DNA from: Bacteroidota bacterium
Lineage (GTDB): Bacteria; Bacteroidota; Bacteroidia; 2-12-FULL-35-15
NCBI GenBank assembly: GCA_947449315.1
Contig: CANFRC010000007.1
Span: 62,001 to 126,000 of the forward strand
DNA length: 64,000 nucleotides
Direction of reading: 5' to 3'
Below are positions 49,374 to 59,837 of the stretch, piece by piece. Within the stretch, counting starts at the first letter, position 1; every line of letters begins with the position of its first letter. The position numbers were made by a program, and so were the translations under genes. The notes beneath the pieces are model-generated. The model made no database searches, was not told the origin of the DNA, and worked only from the letters and a program-made list of their open reading frames with translations.

Positions 49374-51140
49374 ATGTTTAAAAGATTGTTTTTTTATAAT
49401 GTTGTTAGGAATAGCATTTCTTTGCTCAATTTGGAAGAAAAAAGAAAATCTTTCTTTTTGATTTTCATACTTTTTTTTAATGGAATTGTTGATGTTTTAG
49501 GTTTAAGTATTTTTATACCACTTGTCTCGATTTCTGTAAATCCCCAATTAATAAATTCAAATCATTATTTGAATTGGATGTATTTACATTTTAACTTTTC
49601 TTCATCAAAGGAATTTCTGGTAACTATCTATTTAGTAGCGTTCGTGTTCTTTGTCTTTAAAGTGGTAAATTCTATACTTGTAAATAGATATCTGTCCAAT
49701 TATTCTTGGGGAGTATATCGATCTTTATCATCAGGTTTATTTCATGAATATTTTAATAGAAATTATATTTTTCATACTACCTATTCCATATCTGAAATGA
49801 TCAGAGATATTATTGCATATCCTTTGCAATATGTTAGGCTTGTAATTTTCCCAATCCTAACCATCTTATCTGAATTAATTGTTTTTTTTATTATCATCAT
49901 TTCCATTATTATTTACGATTATCGGTTGTTTTTTTTATTGATTTTCACCTTGTTTCCAATTATTTTCTTTTTTTATAAAAAAGTAAAAACTCGCATTGTT
50001 AAATATGGTGAACAGGAAGGCGAGTTAGAAGCTAAATTGTATGACAAGGTGATGACAGCTATGAATGGCTACGTTGATGTGAAAATTTTAAATAAAGAAA
50101 AATATTTTGAAAAAAATTATTTAATTGAATTAAAAAAATTTTCTAACGTTCATTCAAAATCCTATGTCATTTCAATACTTCCTGCTAAAATTATTGAATT
50201 AGCTTCTGTGTTGGGAGTTTTGATTATGCTTTTTTATTATTTGTTTTTTTCTTCTGCTGATTCCGATTTGTTTACTATTGTTGGAATTTACATCGGTGCA
50301 TCCTATCGCTTAATACCTTCCATTAACAAAATTCTTAGCTCTTTTTTGTTCGTCAAGCAATATGCTCACTCGTATGATATTTTAAAACAAAAGAGTTCCG
50401 ATATTTCTTATCCAGATATTACGGATAAAATTTCCTTTGAAAGTACTATCGAATTTAAAGATGTTAAATTTCGTCATGACAAAAGTTCTGATTATGCTTT
50501 AAATGAGATCAATCTTACTATCAATAAAGGGGAAACGATTGGAATAATAGGACGATCAGGCTCTGGTAAAACTACGTTGATGAATTTACTTTTAAGATTT
50601 TATCAAGAAGAGTCAGGAGATTTATTAATTGACACTAAAAAAATTACTAAAGAAAATGCTTCCATATTTAGGAAATTGATTGGTTATGTGAGACAGGATG
50701 TTTATATTATAAATGGTACAATAGCCCAAAATATTGCGTTTGGTATACCTGACGAATTAATTGATAAAGAAAAAATAAACCAGGTTGTTATAATGTCATC
50801 TTTACTTGATTTTGTAGAAACATTGCCGGATGGAATAAATACTTTTTTAGGAGAAAAAGGAGCCCGTTTATCGGGTGGTCAAAAACAACGAATAGCAATT
50901 GCTAGAGCCTTGTATTTTGATGCGGAGATATTGTTATTTGATGAAGCGACAAGTGCCTTGGATACAGAAACAGAGGATAAAATCACGGAGTCCATTAATT
51001 CTTTAGGAGAATTAAAGAAAACGATTATAATAATAGCGCATCGGTATTCCACCTTAAAAAATTGTGATGTTATTTACAGAATGGATAATGGTTCGATTAT
51101 AGAAAAATTATCATTTGAGGAATTGATCAGTCAACAATAA
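49374..51140 (+). CDS. ABC transporter, fused TM plus ATPase (PglK/MsbA-like)
   Basis: Six-TM N terminus; GIIGRSGSGKTTLMNLLLRF; LSGGQKQRIAIARALYFDAEILLFDEATSALD. Confidence 0.92.
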   Translation: MFKRLFFYNVVRNSISLLNLEEKRKSFFLIFILFFNGIVDVLGLSIFIPLVSISVNPQLINSNHYLNWMYLHFNFSSSKEFLVTIYLVAFVFFVFKVVNSILVNRYLSNYSWGVYRSLSSGLFHEYFNRNYIFHTTYSISEMIRDIIAYPLQYVRLVIFPILTILSELIVFFIIIISIIIYDYRLFFLLIFTLFPIIFFFYKKVKTRIVKYGEQEGELEAKLYDKVMTAMNGYVDVKILNKEKYFEKNYLIELKKFSNVHSKSYVISILPAKIIELASVLGVLIMLFYYLFFSSADSDLFTIVGIYIGASYRLIPSINKILSSFLFVKQYAHSYDILKQKSSDISYPDITDKISFESTIEFKDVKFRHDKSSDYALNEINLTINKGETIGIIGRSGSGKTTLMNLLLRFYQEESGDLLIDTKKITKENASIFRKLIGYVRQDVYIINGTIAQNIAFGIPDELIDKEKINQVVIMSSLLDFVETLPDGINTFLGEKGARLSGGQKQRIAIARALYFDAEILLFDEATSALDTETEDKITESINSLGELKKTIIIIAHRYSTLKNCDVIYRMDNGSIIEKLSFEELISQQ

Positions 51141-51310
51141 ATGGAAAATAAATCAAAAAGAAATGTGATACGGGGTACCTTTTTTTGTCAAATTAAGTAT
51201 TAGAAATTTCTAGATGAAATTCCTAATTTAATAATGGACAATAACACGCGCTATAATTTTGAACACTTAATAAAATTAATTGCTTTTTTGTAAGTTTTAT
51301 AATTAGATCA

Positions 51311-51589
51311 ATGATAACAGTAACAAAGACGTTTTTGCCACCCATAGAGGAATATATAGCGATAATGTGCAGTGCTTGGGATAATCAATGGATTACAAAT
51401 AGAGGAGCATTGGTTTTAGAATTGGAAGAAAAATTAAAAAGATACCTTTCTTTAGAAAACATTATCATTACAAATAACGGTACTATTCCTTTACAAATTG
51501 CAATAAAGGTTTTGCAATTAAAGGGTGAGATAATAACTACCCCATTCAGTTATGTTGCAACTGTTTCATCGTGTTTGCTAAGAAAATAA
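51311..51589 (+). pseudogene. Truncated DegT/DnrJ-type aminotransferase (N-terminal remnant)
   Basis: TKTFLPPIEEYIAIMCSAWDNQWITNRGALVLELEEKLKRYLSLENIIITNNGTIPLQIAIKVLQLKGEIITTPFSYVAT then stops at 92 aa, lacking the PLP-Lys region. Confidence 0.8.
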
Positions 51590-51608
51590 TTATTAAAAGT
51601 TAATATCC

Positions 51609-52763
51609 ATGCACGTTTTAATTATCCCTTCATGGTATAAAACACCTGAAAATCCTGTAATAGGTACTTTTTTTGAGGAGCAAGCCCGTATGTTACAAAA
51701 TAAAGGCTTTCAAGTAGGTATACTTTATCCCGACCACTTGATGCGCTTTGACATTAAACAGTCACACGCTAAAAAACAACTTCAAAATTTTATTGATAAC
51801 GGTATTCCTACTTATTATTCTTATACCAACTCAATTATTCCGCGTACTAAGAAAATTAACTATTGGTATGCTTGCCAAAAAGCACTTTTAACATTTAAAA
51901 AATACAAAAAAAAGTATGGCATGCCAGATGTAATTCATGCACATGCTACATTTATTGGTGGTTTGGTTGCTAATGCTATTTCGAAAAAATATGACATACC
52001 TTATATTTTAACAGAACATTATACCGGACTAATACTTGACGAAACATTAGCGAATGACAAAACAAATAAATCAATAATAAAAAAAGTTTTTTTAGAAGCA
52101 AAACGAAACATTATTGTAAGTAATTTTTTCAAACAAGAACTCATTTTAAAATATAAGATAGATTCTTCAAACCTACAGGTTATAGCCAATTTGGTAAATC
52201 CAATTTTTTACACAGCATACACCCAAAAGGAAATTTCAGTACCCTTTAATATCGTTTGTACAGCATTTTTAACCCCAAGGAAGCAACATAAACTATTATT
52301 CGATGCGCTTTGCTTGCTAAACCAAAAAGGGTATTTCATTTCATTAAAATTAATTGGTGATGGGGCATATAAGGATGAGCTTCTTACTGATATAAAAAAC
52401 AAAAACATAATGCACCTCGTAACATTTATGGGCAATCAGCCACGCGAAGTTATAAAACAAGAAATCGACAATGCTCACATCGTTGTTTCTGCCAGTAAAT
52501 TTGAGACTTTTGGTGTAAATTTAATTGAGGCTTTGGCTTGCGGACGACCAGTGGTAGCAATAGATTCGGGTGGACCGCGTGACATCATAACTCGTGAAAA
52601 CGGGATATTAGTATTGGAAAATACGGCCGAAAGTCTTGCGATGGCAATTGAAGAAATGATTGCCAATTACGAAAACTATGACCAATGTCAGATAGTAGCT
52701 GATTGCATAAGCAGATTTTCGGAAGATGCTATTTTTGAAAAGTTAGAAAAGGTATATAAATAA
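51609..52763 (+). CDS. Glycosyltransferase family 4
   Basis: HVLIIPSWYKTPENPVIGTFFEEQARMLQNKG; ASKFETFGVNLIEALACGRPVVAIDSGGPRDII. Confidence 0.92.
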   Translation: MHVLIIPSWYKTPENPVIGTFFEEQARMLQNKGFQVGILYPDHLMRFDIKQSHAKKQLQNFIDNGIPTYYSYTNSIIPRTKKINYWYACQKALLTFKKYKKKYGMPDVIHAHATFIGGLVANAISKKYDIPYILTEHYTGLILDETLANDKTNKSIIKKVFLEAKRNIIVSNFFKQELILKYKIDSSNLQVIANLVNPIFYTAYTQKEISVPFNIVCTAFLTPRKQHKLLFDALCLLNQKGYFISLKLIGDGAYKDELLTDIKNKNIMHLVTFMGNQPREVIKQEIDNAHIVVSASKFETFGVNLIEALACGRPVVAIDSGGPRDIITRENGILVLENTAESLAMAIEEMIANYENYDQCQIVADCISRFSEDAIFEKLEKVYK

Positions 52764-52768
52764 TAATT

Positions 52769-52849
52769 ATGTCTGCAAGAACATTGAAATATCCAAGTTT
52801 AAATGGTTTGCGAGCTACTAGTATATCGATTATGCTGTTTATAAAATAA
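52769..52849 (+). pseudogene. Acyltransferase-3-like N-terminal remnant
   Basis: Reads MSARTLKYPSLNGLRATSISIMLFIK*, resembling the start of acyltransferase-3 proteins (xLxGLRaxsIxxV), then stop. Confidence 0.55.
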
Positions 52850-52860
52850 TAGTTTATATT

Positions 52861-53991
52861 TTGAAGAAAAAAGGATTGTATATTGTTTCTGAAAAAGGAT
52901 GTTTAACCAAAGGGTCTGGCGCATGCAATCATATTGAAATTGGTGTAAAAGAGCTTAATAAATATTTTGATGTTAATTTAATTCTTCTCTTTCGTGATAC
53001 TGTTCTTTCTTCTGAAATTATTGGACCTCAACCTGCCGTTAAACAATTTTCCGCTTCCAATATTTTAAAAGGTTCTCTAAAAGATATTTTCCTTTTATTT
53101 AAGAATCATAAAGACATAATAAAATATTATCGTCTAATTAAGTCTGAAAGTCCTGCGTTTATTTATGAAAGAGGCGGATATTTAAATTTTAATGGTTTAA
53201 TAATTTCAAAATTATTAAAAATACCTCATTTTTATGAAGTAAACGGAGTCATGCATAATGATATTAAAGTTTATTATAAATCTTTTTTTAATTCAATAAT
53301 TAAGAATTTATTGTATTACTCTTATAAGAAATCTAATGGTGTATTTTATATTGGTGGAATAAATAAATATTTGGGTATTAAGTATCTTAACTCCTATTCA
53401 ATTCAGAATGGTATTGATGAAACCATATTGTTGAAATTTTCTGAGTTAAAAAAAGAGAAAAAAACATTTTTAAAAATTGTTTTTATAGGTCATGTAATGC
53501 AACATCATGGATTAGATTTTTATTGTGAAGCAATTAAAAAAATGGATTATAAAAATAATTTCGAATTTATTTTTATAGGGAAAGGCACTGAGGTTATAAA
53601 AACAAAGTTGCCAAAAGGTTTGTCAGTTAAGTTTCTTGGCGAAAAATCAGAAGAAGAGTTGTGTGAGATATTAATGGATATGGATATTGGAATAATACCT
53701 TCTACTTTTGAATATGGTAGTAATATGAAATTGTTTTTGTATGGAGCAGCAAAATTATGTGTGATAGCACCAGATGTCAGCAATTTAATTGATAATTTCA
53801 ATTCAAATTCTTTATTATATTTTGAAAAAAATAATGTTAGTTCATTGTCGAGAACTTTAGATGAATTGGTTATAAATAAAGTAAATTTCTCTCTTCTTGG
53901 TCAAAACTTACATTTCATTATAAAAAAAAATTATACTTGGAGTAAAATTTTTAAATTTAAGGAGCAGGTTATTTCTTCGTTTTTAAATTAA
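52861..53991 (+). CDS. Glycosyltransferase family 4-like
   Basis: IVFIGHVMQHHGLDFYCEAIKKM...FIFIGKGTEV; ERGGYLNFNGLIISKLLKIPHFYEVNG. TTG start. Confidence 0.85.
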   Translation: MKKKGLYIVSEKGCLTKGSGACNHIEIGVKELNKYFDVNLILLFRDTVLSSEIIGPQPAVKQFSASNILKGSLKDIFLLFKNHKDIIKYYRLIKSESPAFIYERGGYLNFNGLIISKLLKIPHFYEVNGVMHNDIKVYYKSFFNSIIKNLLYYSYKKSNGVFYIGGINKYLGIKYLNSYSIQNGIDETILLKFSELKKEKKTFLKIVFIGHVMQHHGLDFYCEAIKKMDYKNNFEFIFIGKGTEVIKTKLPKGLSVKFLGEKSEEELCEILMDMDIGIIPSTFEYGSNMKLFLYGAAKLCVIAPDVSNLIDNFNSNSLLYFEKNNVSSLSRTLDELVINKVNFSLLGQNLHFIIKKNYTWSKIFKFKEQVISSFLN

Positions 53992-53996
53992 ATTAT

Positions 53997-55187
53997 ATGA
54001 ATGTTCTTCATTTAAATGATAATTATCAAATAAAAGGTGGTACTGAAGTTTATATTCACCAGTTACAACAACTTTTACCGGAATTTGGTGTGAACTCTTT
54101 TTTTATTGGAGTTTCATTCATCATTGGTCAAGGGTTTACTATTGAAACTATAAACTATTCAAAAAAAGGACTTCAAGAGAAAGAGGCTTTTGATTTTATA
54201 ATTTCTTTTGTTAATGAAAATAAAATCGATTTATTACATCTTCATGGAATTTCAGATCCAAATTTAGTAAAGTTGTGTTTAATTCTTCGCCCAGTTATTA
54301 GATCAATGCACGAACCACGATTGTTCTGCCCTGGGAATCAAAAATTTTGGCTTAAATCGGAAAATATTTGTACGAAACCATTCGGTAAACATTGTTTAGT
54401 TCACGCATTTACTCAAAGATGTGCGAGCATTCGCCCCAATAATTTAATTAATAATTATTCGAATGTAAAATTTGAGATTGATGTGGCCGCACCTCAATAT
54501 AAATTCATTCTTGCTATGAGTGAGTATGTGAAGTCGGAAGCAATTTGTGTTGGTATTTCTTCTGATAATATAGTTGTAAATCCATATTTCACTACTATTC
54601 ATAATGATATAGATTTTGTTGATGAGTTTGTTCCGGATAAGGTAAAGCATATAGTTTTTGCAGGTAGATTGCATGCTAGCAAGGGTGCGCATTTATTGAT
54701 TAAAGCTATGCAGCGTATTTTCTTGGATTATGAAGATGTAGTATTGGATATTATCGGTGATGGTGATTTTAAAAATGAATTATTATCTTTAATAAAGCAG
54801 TTGGAAATCCCTTCCGACAAAATTATTTTTCATGGTTGGTTGAATCATCATCAGACAATTGAACACATAAAGAACTCTTTTTTATTAGCTTTTCCTTCGA
54901 TATATCCCGAAGCTTTTGGAATTGTCGGGATTGAAGCAATGATGTGTTCTAAGCCAATCGTAGCTTTTGATGTTGGTGGGGTATCCACATGGCTAAAAGA
55001 TAAAATAAACGGTTTTTTAGTTGAAAATAAAAATGTAGATATTTTTGCGGAAAAAATTAAAATTTTATTAAATAACGAAAATATTTATTCTCAATTTTCT
55101 AATAAATCACGAGAATTGGCTTTGAAAAATTTTTTACCTGAGATTCACATTGATAAATTGGTAACTTTATATAGGAAATGTGTTTAA
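53997..55187 (+). CDS. Glycosyltransferase family 4
   Basis: VLHLNDNYQIKGGTEVYIHQL; IVFAGRLHASKGAHLLIKAMQRI; YPEAFGIVGIEAMMCSKPIVAFDVGG. Confidence 0.93.
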   Translation: MNVLHLNDNYQIKGGTEVYIHQLQQLLPEFGVNSFFIGVSFIIGQGFTIETINYSKKGLQEKEAFDFIISFVNENKIDLLHLHGISDPNLVKLCLILRPVIRSMHEPRLFCPGNQKFWLKSENICTKPFGKHCLVHAFTQRCASIRPNNLINNYSNVKFEIDVAAPQYKFILAMSEYVKSEAICVGISSDNIVVNPYFTTIHNDIDFVDEFVPDKVKHIVFAGRLHASKGAHLLIKAMQRIFLDYEDVVLDIIGDGDFKNELLSLIKQLEIPSDKIIFHGWLNHHQTIEHIKNSFLLAFPSIYPEAFGIVGIEAMMCSKPIVAFDVGGVSTWLKDKINGFLVENKNVDIFAEKIKILLNNENIYSQFSNKSRELALKNFLPEIHIDKLVTLYRKCV

Positions 55188-55217
55188 TTGTTGTTTCGGA
55201 AATTTAATTAAGTTATA

Positions 55218-56366
55218 TTGAAAATTGCTTTACTTACGGATGGTATCTCTCCCTATGTAATAGGAGGGATGCAGCGTCATTCTTTTTATTTAGCTAAATA
55301 CTTAGCTAAAAATGAAGTCTATGTAGACTTGTTTCATTTCAATAACAGTGATTTGGAAATTAATGATTTGGAATGTTTTACCTTGGATGAAAAGAAATAC
55401 ATCAATTCAATAGTCTTAAATTTCCCTTCTTTCATAAATTTCCCAGGTCATTATATTCGTGAATCGTATACATATTCCGAAATAATATTTGACCATCTTC
55501 AAAACAATTTATCGGATTACGATTTTATCTATGCAAAAGGATTTACCGCTTGGAAATTAATTGAAAAGAAAAAAAAAGGTTTGAAATGCCCTCCAATAGG
55601 AGTTAATTTTCACGGTTATGAAATGTTTCAAAAATCAGCCGATCTTAAATCTTTTTTTCAACAAATAATTTTTCGAAAACCAGTAAAATGGATCACCCAA
55701 AATGCTGATTTTGTATTTTCCTATGGCAAAGGAATTACACAAATAATCATTGAATTAGGCCTGTCACAATCCAAAATTATTGAAATACCTACTGGGATTG
55801 AAGATAGTTGGTTAAATAATACCATCAGTATCAATAAGGTTCGACACTTTGTTTTTGTAGGTAGGTTTGAAAGAAGAAAAGGAATTCAGGAATTGAATGC
55901 TGCATTAATAAATATTGCTCAAAAACATCAATTTGTTTTTGAAATTATTGGAGATATTCCTCTGAGAGAAAGGATTATTCATAATAATATTATATATCAT
56001 GGTGAGATTCGAGAAATATCAAGAATTCAAACGATTCTTAAGAATTCAGATTTTTTGATTTGTCCAAGCCATTCTGAAGGAATGCCAAACGTAATAATGG
56101 AGGCAATGGCTTCTGGTTTGGCCATAATTGCTTCAGGTGTAGGTGCTGTATCGGATATGGTAGATGCTAGTAACGGTAAAGTAATTATTCCTGGAAATGT
56201 TTATTTGTTGCAGTCAGCAATCGAAGAGTCGATTGAACTGTCGGATGAAGATGTTTTAAAAATGAAATTATCTTCTATAGAAAAGGTCAAAAATCGTTTT
56301 TTATGGAAAAATGTTATAAGTTTATTGATTGAAAAGGTAAAAGTAGATGAAAGATTACATAGTTGA
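55218..56366 (+). CDS. Glycosyltransferase family 4
   Basis: LLTDGISPYVIGGMQRHSFYLAKYL; FVFVGRFERRKGIQEL; HSEGMPNVIMEAMASGLAIIASGVG. TTG start. Confidence 0.93.
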   Translation: MKIALLTDGISPYVIGGMQRHSFYLAKYLAKNEVYVDLFHFNNSDLEINDLECFTLDEKKYINSIVLNFPSFINFPGHYIRESYTYSEIIFDHLQNNLSDYDFIYAKGFTAWKLIEKKKKGLKCPPIGVNFHGYEMFQKSADLKSFFQQIIFRKPVKWITQNADFVFSYGKGITQIIIELGLSQSKIIEIPTGIEDSWLNNTISINKVRHFVFVGRFERRKGIQELNAALINIAQKHQFVFEIIGDIPLRERIIHNNIIYHGEIREISRIQTILKNSDFLICPSHSEGMPNVIMEAMASGLAIIASGVGAVSDMVDASNGKVIIPGNVYLLQSAIEESIELSDEDVLKMKLSSIEKVKNRFLWKNVISLLIEKVKVDERLHS

Positions 56367-57651
56367 AAATAAACAATTTTTAGGGTTAATGTTTCTTTGG
56401 TTTATAGTTGGGGCTTTTCTTCCTACTGCTATGTTTGCCGTTGTTCCGCTTTCAGTCATCGCCTTAAAAAACAAGCAACTTCACAAAGAAATTTTCATTG
56501 GTTTTTTTTTAGTGTTAATATTTTCTGATAGTAGACAATCGGAATTGCATTGGGCACAATCTGTTAAAAATATTTACATCGTTTTATTGTTGCTTTTTCA
56601 ACTAGTTGATAAGAAAAGGGTCGTTTCTAAAATCTCGGTGTTCTCTCTTTTCATCCCTTTTCTTCTATTTTCTATTTTTTGTTTGTTTAATTCACCAGTT
56701 ATTTCTACATCAATTCTTAAAACAATTTCCTATTTCGCTTTAATTTATGTTGTTACGAGTAGTGTATTCGATTTGTTAATTGAAGACCCTGAAGATTTTT
56801 TTAGGTCAATAGTTTATTTTGTTATGCTATTGCTTTTGGTAGGATTGGTTATTTATGTATTTGATAAAAATGTAGCAACATTTGTGGGTAGGTACAGGGG
56901 TGTCTTTGGTAACCCCAATGGAATTGGTCTTTTTTGTTTGATTTTCTTTCTTGTATTCAATGTGATTTTGGATTTTAAATCAGATCTTTTTGGTAAAAAT
57001 GAAGTTCGTATTATTTATGCAATTTTATTTTTGTCGATGTTCATGAGTGGTTCTAGATCATCTATTTTCTCAGTTTTATTGTTCTTGTCCTTAAAAAAAG
57101 TGTATAAAATATCCTATTTTTTGGGCTTTATTATAATGCTTGCTTTTGGTTTTGTCTATCAGTTTATTACACTAAATATTGTAACTATCATAAAGCTGTT
57201 AAGTTTGCAAGAGTTTTTTAGATTAGATACATTAGAAGACGGTTCGGGAAGATTAATTGCTTGGAAATTTGCATGGGACAATATACAGCACAGTATTTTT
57301 TTTGGTAAAGGCTTTAGTTATACAGATTTTTTATTTAGCAAAAATTATAGTTATTTAAGTATGTTGGGACATCAGGGCAATGCTCACAATTCATTTTTAA
57401 CTTTTTGGTTGGATACAGGATTGGTGGGCTTGTTTCTGTTTTTTATAGGTTTCGTTGGGAATTTTTTAATGGCCTCAAAAGTAACAGCTATTGCATTGCC
57501 TATAATGTATACGGTTATTTTTTCAGCTTTTTTTGAATCGTGGTTGACTGGCTCATTGAATCCGATTACCATTCAAATATGGATAATGCTTCCAATTATG
57601 TTATGGAAATTCAAAGATAAAACAAATGAAAATCCTCTTCCTATACACTGA
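56347..57651 (+). CDS. O-antigen polymerase/ligase family (Wzy-like)
   Basis: Polytopic; YRGVFGNPNGIGLFCLIFF; MSGSRSSIFS; GHQGNAHNSFLTFWLDTGLVGLFLFF. Confidence 0.88.
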   Translation: MKDYIVENKQFLGLMFLWFIVGAFLPTAMFAVVPLSVIALKNKQLHKEIFIGFFLVLIFSDSRQSELHWAQSVKNIYIVLLLLFQLVDKKRVVSKISVFSLFIPFLLFSIFCLFNSPVISTSILKTISYFALIYVVTSSVFDLLIEDPEDFFRSIVYFVMLLLLVGLVIYVFDKNVATFVGRYRGVFGNPNGIGLFCLIFFLVFNVILDFKSDLFGKNEVRIIYAILFLSMFMSGSRSSIFSVLLFLSLKKVYKISYFLGFIIMLAFGFVYQFITLNIVTIIKLLSLQEFFRLDTLEDGSGRLIAWKFAWDNIQHSIFFGKGFSYTDFLFSKNYSYLSMLGHQGNAHNSFLTFWLDTGLVGLFLFFIGFVGNFLMASKVTAIALPIMYTVIFSAFFESWLTGSLNPITIQIWIMLPIMLWKFKDKTNENPLPIH

Positions 57652-58669
57652 AATAGCAGATTATTTTTTGGCTGGATGTGTTGCACTCATTAAAAAGGGT
57701 GTAGAAGTGCATGTAGTGAGATGGCCTGTTAACAAGGAAGCTCCTTTTCAATTTACATATCCAGAAGGCGTATGTGTGTATGAAAGATCAGATAATTCGG
57801 ATGAAAAATTATTTGAATTAATTGATCGATTGTCTCCAGAAATAATAGTTTGTAGTGGTTGGGTCGACAAAGGCTATTTAAAAATGATTAAAAAATACAA
57901 GAACAAATCAACCACTGTCTTAACATTAGACAACCATTGGAGGGGCGATTTCAAGCAACGGCTTGCCAGTGTTTTAAGTCCATTTTTTCTGAAAAAAAAT
58001 TTCTCGCATTGCTGGGTTCCCGGCAATTTTCAATATCAGTATGCTCAAAAATTAGGCTTTCGACCAGAAAATATTTTGACAGGTTTTTATACATGTGATT
58101 TTAATAAATTCCACGATCAGTATCTAGATAATTTATCCGCTAAGAAAATTAATTTTCCTAAACGCTTCATTTTTGTGGGTAGATATTATGATTTTAAAGG
58201 AATTCAGGACCTTTGGAATGCATTTATACAATTGCAAAATGAATCGCCCAATGCATGGGAATTATGGTGTTTGGGAACAGGTGATATAGAACCGTTCAAA
58301 CACGATAAAATTAAACATTTTGGTTTCGTTCAGCCCAAAGATCTTTCTTCCTATATTAAAGAAACAGGAGTCTTTGTGTTGCCTAGTCATTTTGAACCCT
58401 GGGGAGTGGTCGTTCATGAATTTGCTGCTGCCGGCTTTCCTATTATTTGTTCCGATGCAGTTGGAGCCAGGACAGCGTTTGTAGAAGATACTATAAATGG
58501 CTATATTTACAAAGCGGGTCACATTGAGCAATTGAAAGTGCAATTAAAAAAAATGATGGAACTCGATACGAATCAATTAGAAAAAATGGCTTCTAATAGT
58601 GTGGAAAAAGCGAAAATGAATACTCCTGAACTATGGGCCGATACATTAATTTCATTATTAAAGAAGTAA
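57626..58669 (+). CDS. Glycosyltransferase family 4
   Basis: FIFVGRYYDFKGIQDLWNAF; LPSHFEPWGVVVHEFAAAGFPIICSDAVGA. Confidence 0.92.
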   Translation: MKILFLYTEIADYFLAGCVALIKKGVEVHVVRWPVNKEAPFQFTYPEGVCVYERSDNSDEKLFELIDRLSPEIIVCSGWVDKGYLKMIKKYKNKSTTVLTLDNHWRGDFKQRLASVLSPFFLKKNFSHCWVPGNFQYQYAQKLGFRPENILTGFYTCDFNKFHDQYLDNLSAKKINFPKRFIFVGRYYDFKGIQDLWNAFIQLQNESPNAWELWCLGTGDIEPFKHDKIKHFGFVQPKDLSSYIKETGVFVLPSHFEPWGVVVHEFAAAGFPIICSDAVGARTAFVEDTINGYIYKAGHIEQLKVQLKKMMELDTNQLEKMASNSVEKAKMNTPELWADTLISLLKK

Positions 58670-58675
58670 GCTACG

Positions 58676-59812
58676 TTGATCCCCTTTAACAAACCATATT
58701 ATTCAGGGAAAGAAAAGAAGGCTATTGCAAAAGCAATGGATACAAAGATTCTGACTGGTGAATCGGAGATGCTTCATCAATGTGAATCTTTTCTTGAAAA
58801 AAAATATACATTCCATCGTGTTTTTCTTACCAATTCCTGTACAATGGCGTTGGAAATGTCAGCATTGCTGGCTACTATTTTACCAGGTGACGAGGTTATT
58901 ATGCCATCTTATACCTACGTGTCAACGGCAAATGCATTTGCTTTGAGAGGTGCTAAGATTGTTTTTGTGGATAGCAAAGCCGATCATCCAGATATGGATG
59001 AAAATGGAATAGAGCAGTTGATCACTCCCCAAACAAAAGCTATAGTGGTCGTTCATTATGCCGGGGTTGCTTGTGATATGGATAAGATCATGTCTTTGGC
59101 GCTTAAACATAACTTGTTGGTGATTGAAGATGCCGCTCAGTGCATCGATTCTTACTACAACAAACGGGCACTGGGAACGATAGGGGACATCGCTTGTTTT
59201 TCTTTTCATGAAACAAAGAATATACATTGTGGTGAAGGTGGTTTTATTGCCATTAACACGATGAACTTAGCCGCAAGAACGGAAGTTATTCGGAATAAAG
59301 GAACCAATCGCTCAGCTTTTACTAGAGGAGATGTGACTAAATATGAATGGACAGATCTTGGATATTCTTCGATGCCATCAGCTATTACTGCAGCTTTTCT
59401 TTATTCTCAATTAGAGAATATCGACAAGGTACAGAAAAGAAGAGTCAAACTTTGGAAGAATTATTATAAAAAATTGAAAGTGCTTCAAGGAGTTCATCAA
59501 ATTCAATTACCGGTAATTCCTAAGTATGCTTCGAATAATGCACATATCTTTTATTTTGTTTGCTCTTCGGCAGAAGAAAGAAAAAGCCTGATCGACTATT
59601 TAAAAAAGAACGATATTCAGGCGGTGTTTCATTACCAGTCATTGCATAGTAGTCCGTTTTATAAAGGAAAGCACGATGGAAGAGCGTTACACAATGCTGA
59701 TCGTTATAGTGAATGTTTAATTCGTTTACCCTTGTTTTATGATATGACAACGAATGAACAAGAACTTATTTGTGCTAAGGTGATTGAGTTTTATTCGAAT
59801 AGGAATGTCTGA
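58676..59812 (+). CDS. dTDP-4-amino-4,6-dideoxy sugar transaminase (WecE/RffA-like, DegT family)
   Basis: IPFNKPYYSGKEKKAIAKAMDTKILTGESEMLHQCESFLEKKY; SFHETKNIHCGEGGF. TTG start. Confidence 0.9.
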   Translation: MIPFNKPYYSGKEKKAIAKAMDTKILTGESEMLHQCESFLEKKYTFHRVFLTNSCTMALEMSALLATILPGDEVIMPSYTYVSTANAFALRGAKIVFVDSKADHPDMDENGIEQLITPQTKAIVVVHYAGVACDMDKIMSLALKHNLLVIEDAAQCIDSYYNKRALGTIGDIACFSFHETKNIHCGEGGFIAINTMNLAARTEVIRNKGTNRSAFTRGDVTKYEWTDLGYSSMPSAITAAFLYSQLENIDKVQKRRVKLWKNYYKKLKVLQGVHQIQLPVIPKYASNNAHIFYFVCSSAEERKSLIDYLKKNDIQAVFHYQSLHSSPFYKGKHDGRALHNADRYSECLIRLPLFYDMTTNEQELICAKVIEFYSNRNV

Positions 59813-59837
59813 AAGGTTATCCCATTGATTATTCTAT

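Noticed and set aside
51200-51211. 12-bp palindrome TAGAAATTTCTA in the gap after the ABC gene
   Set aside because: AT-rich palindromes this short are expected by chance in this composition.
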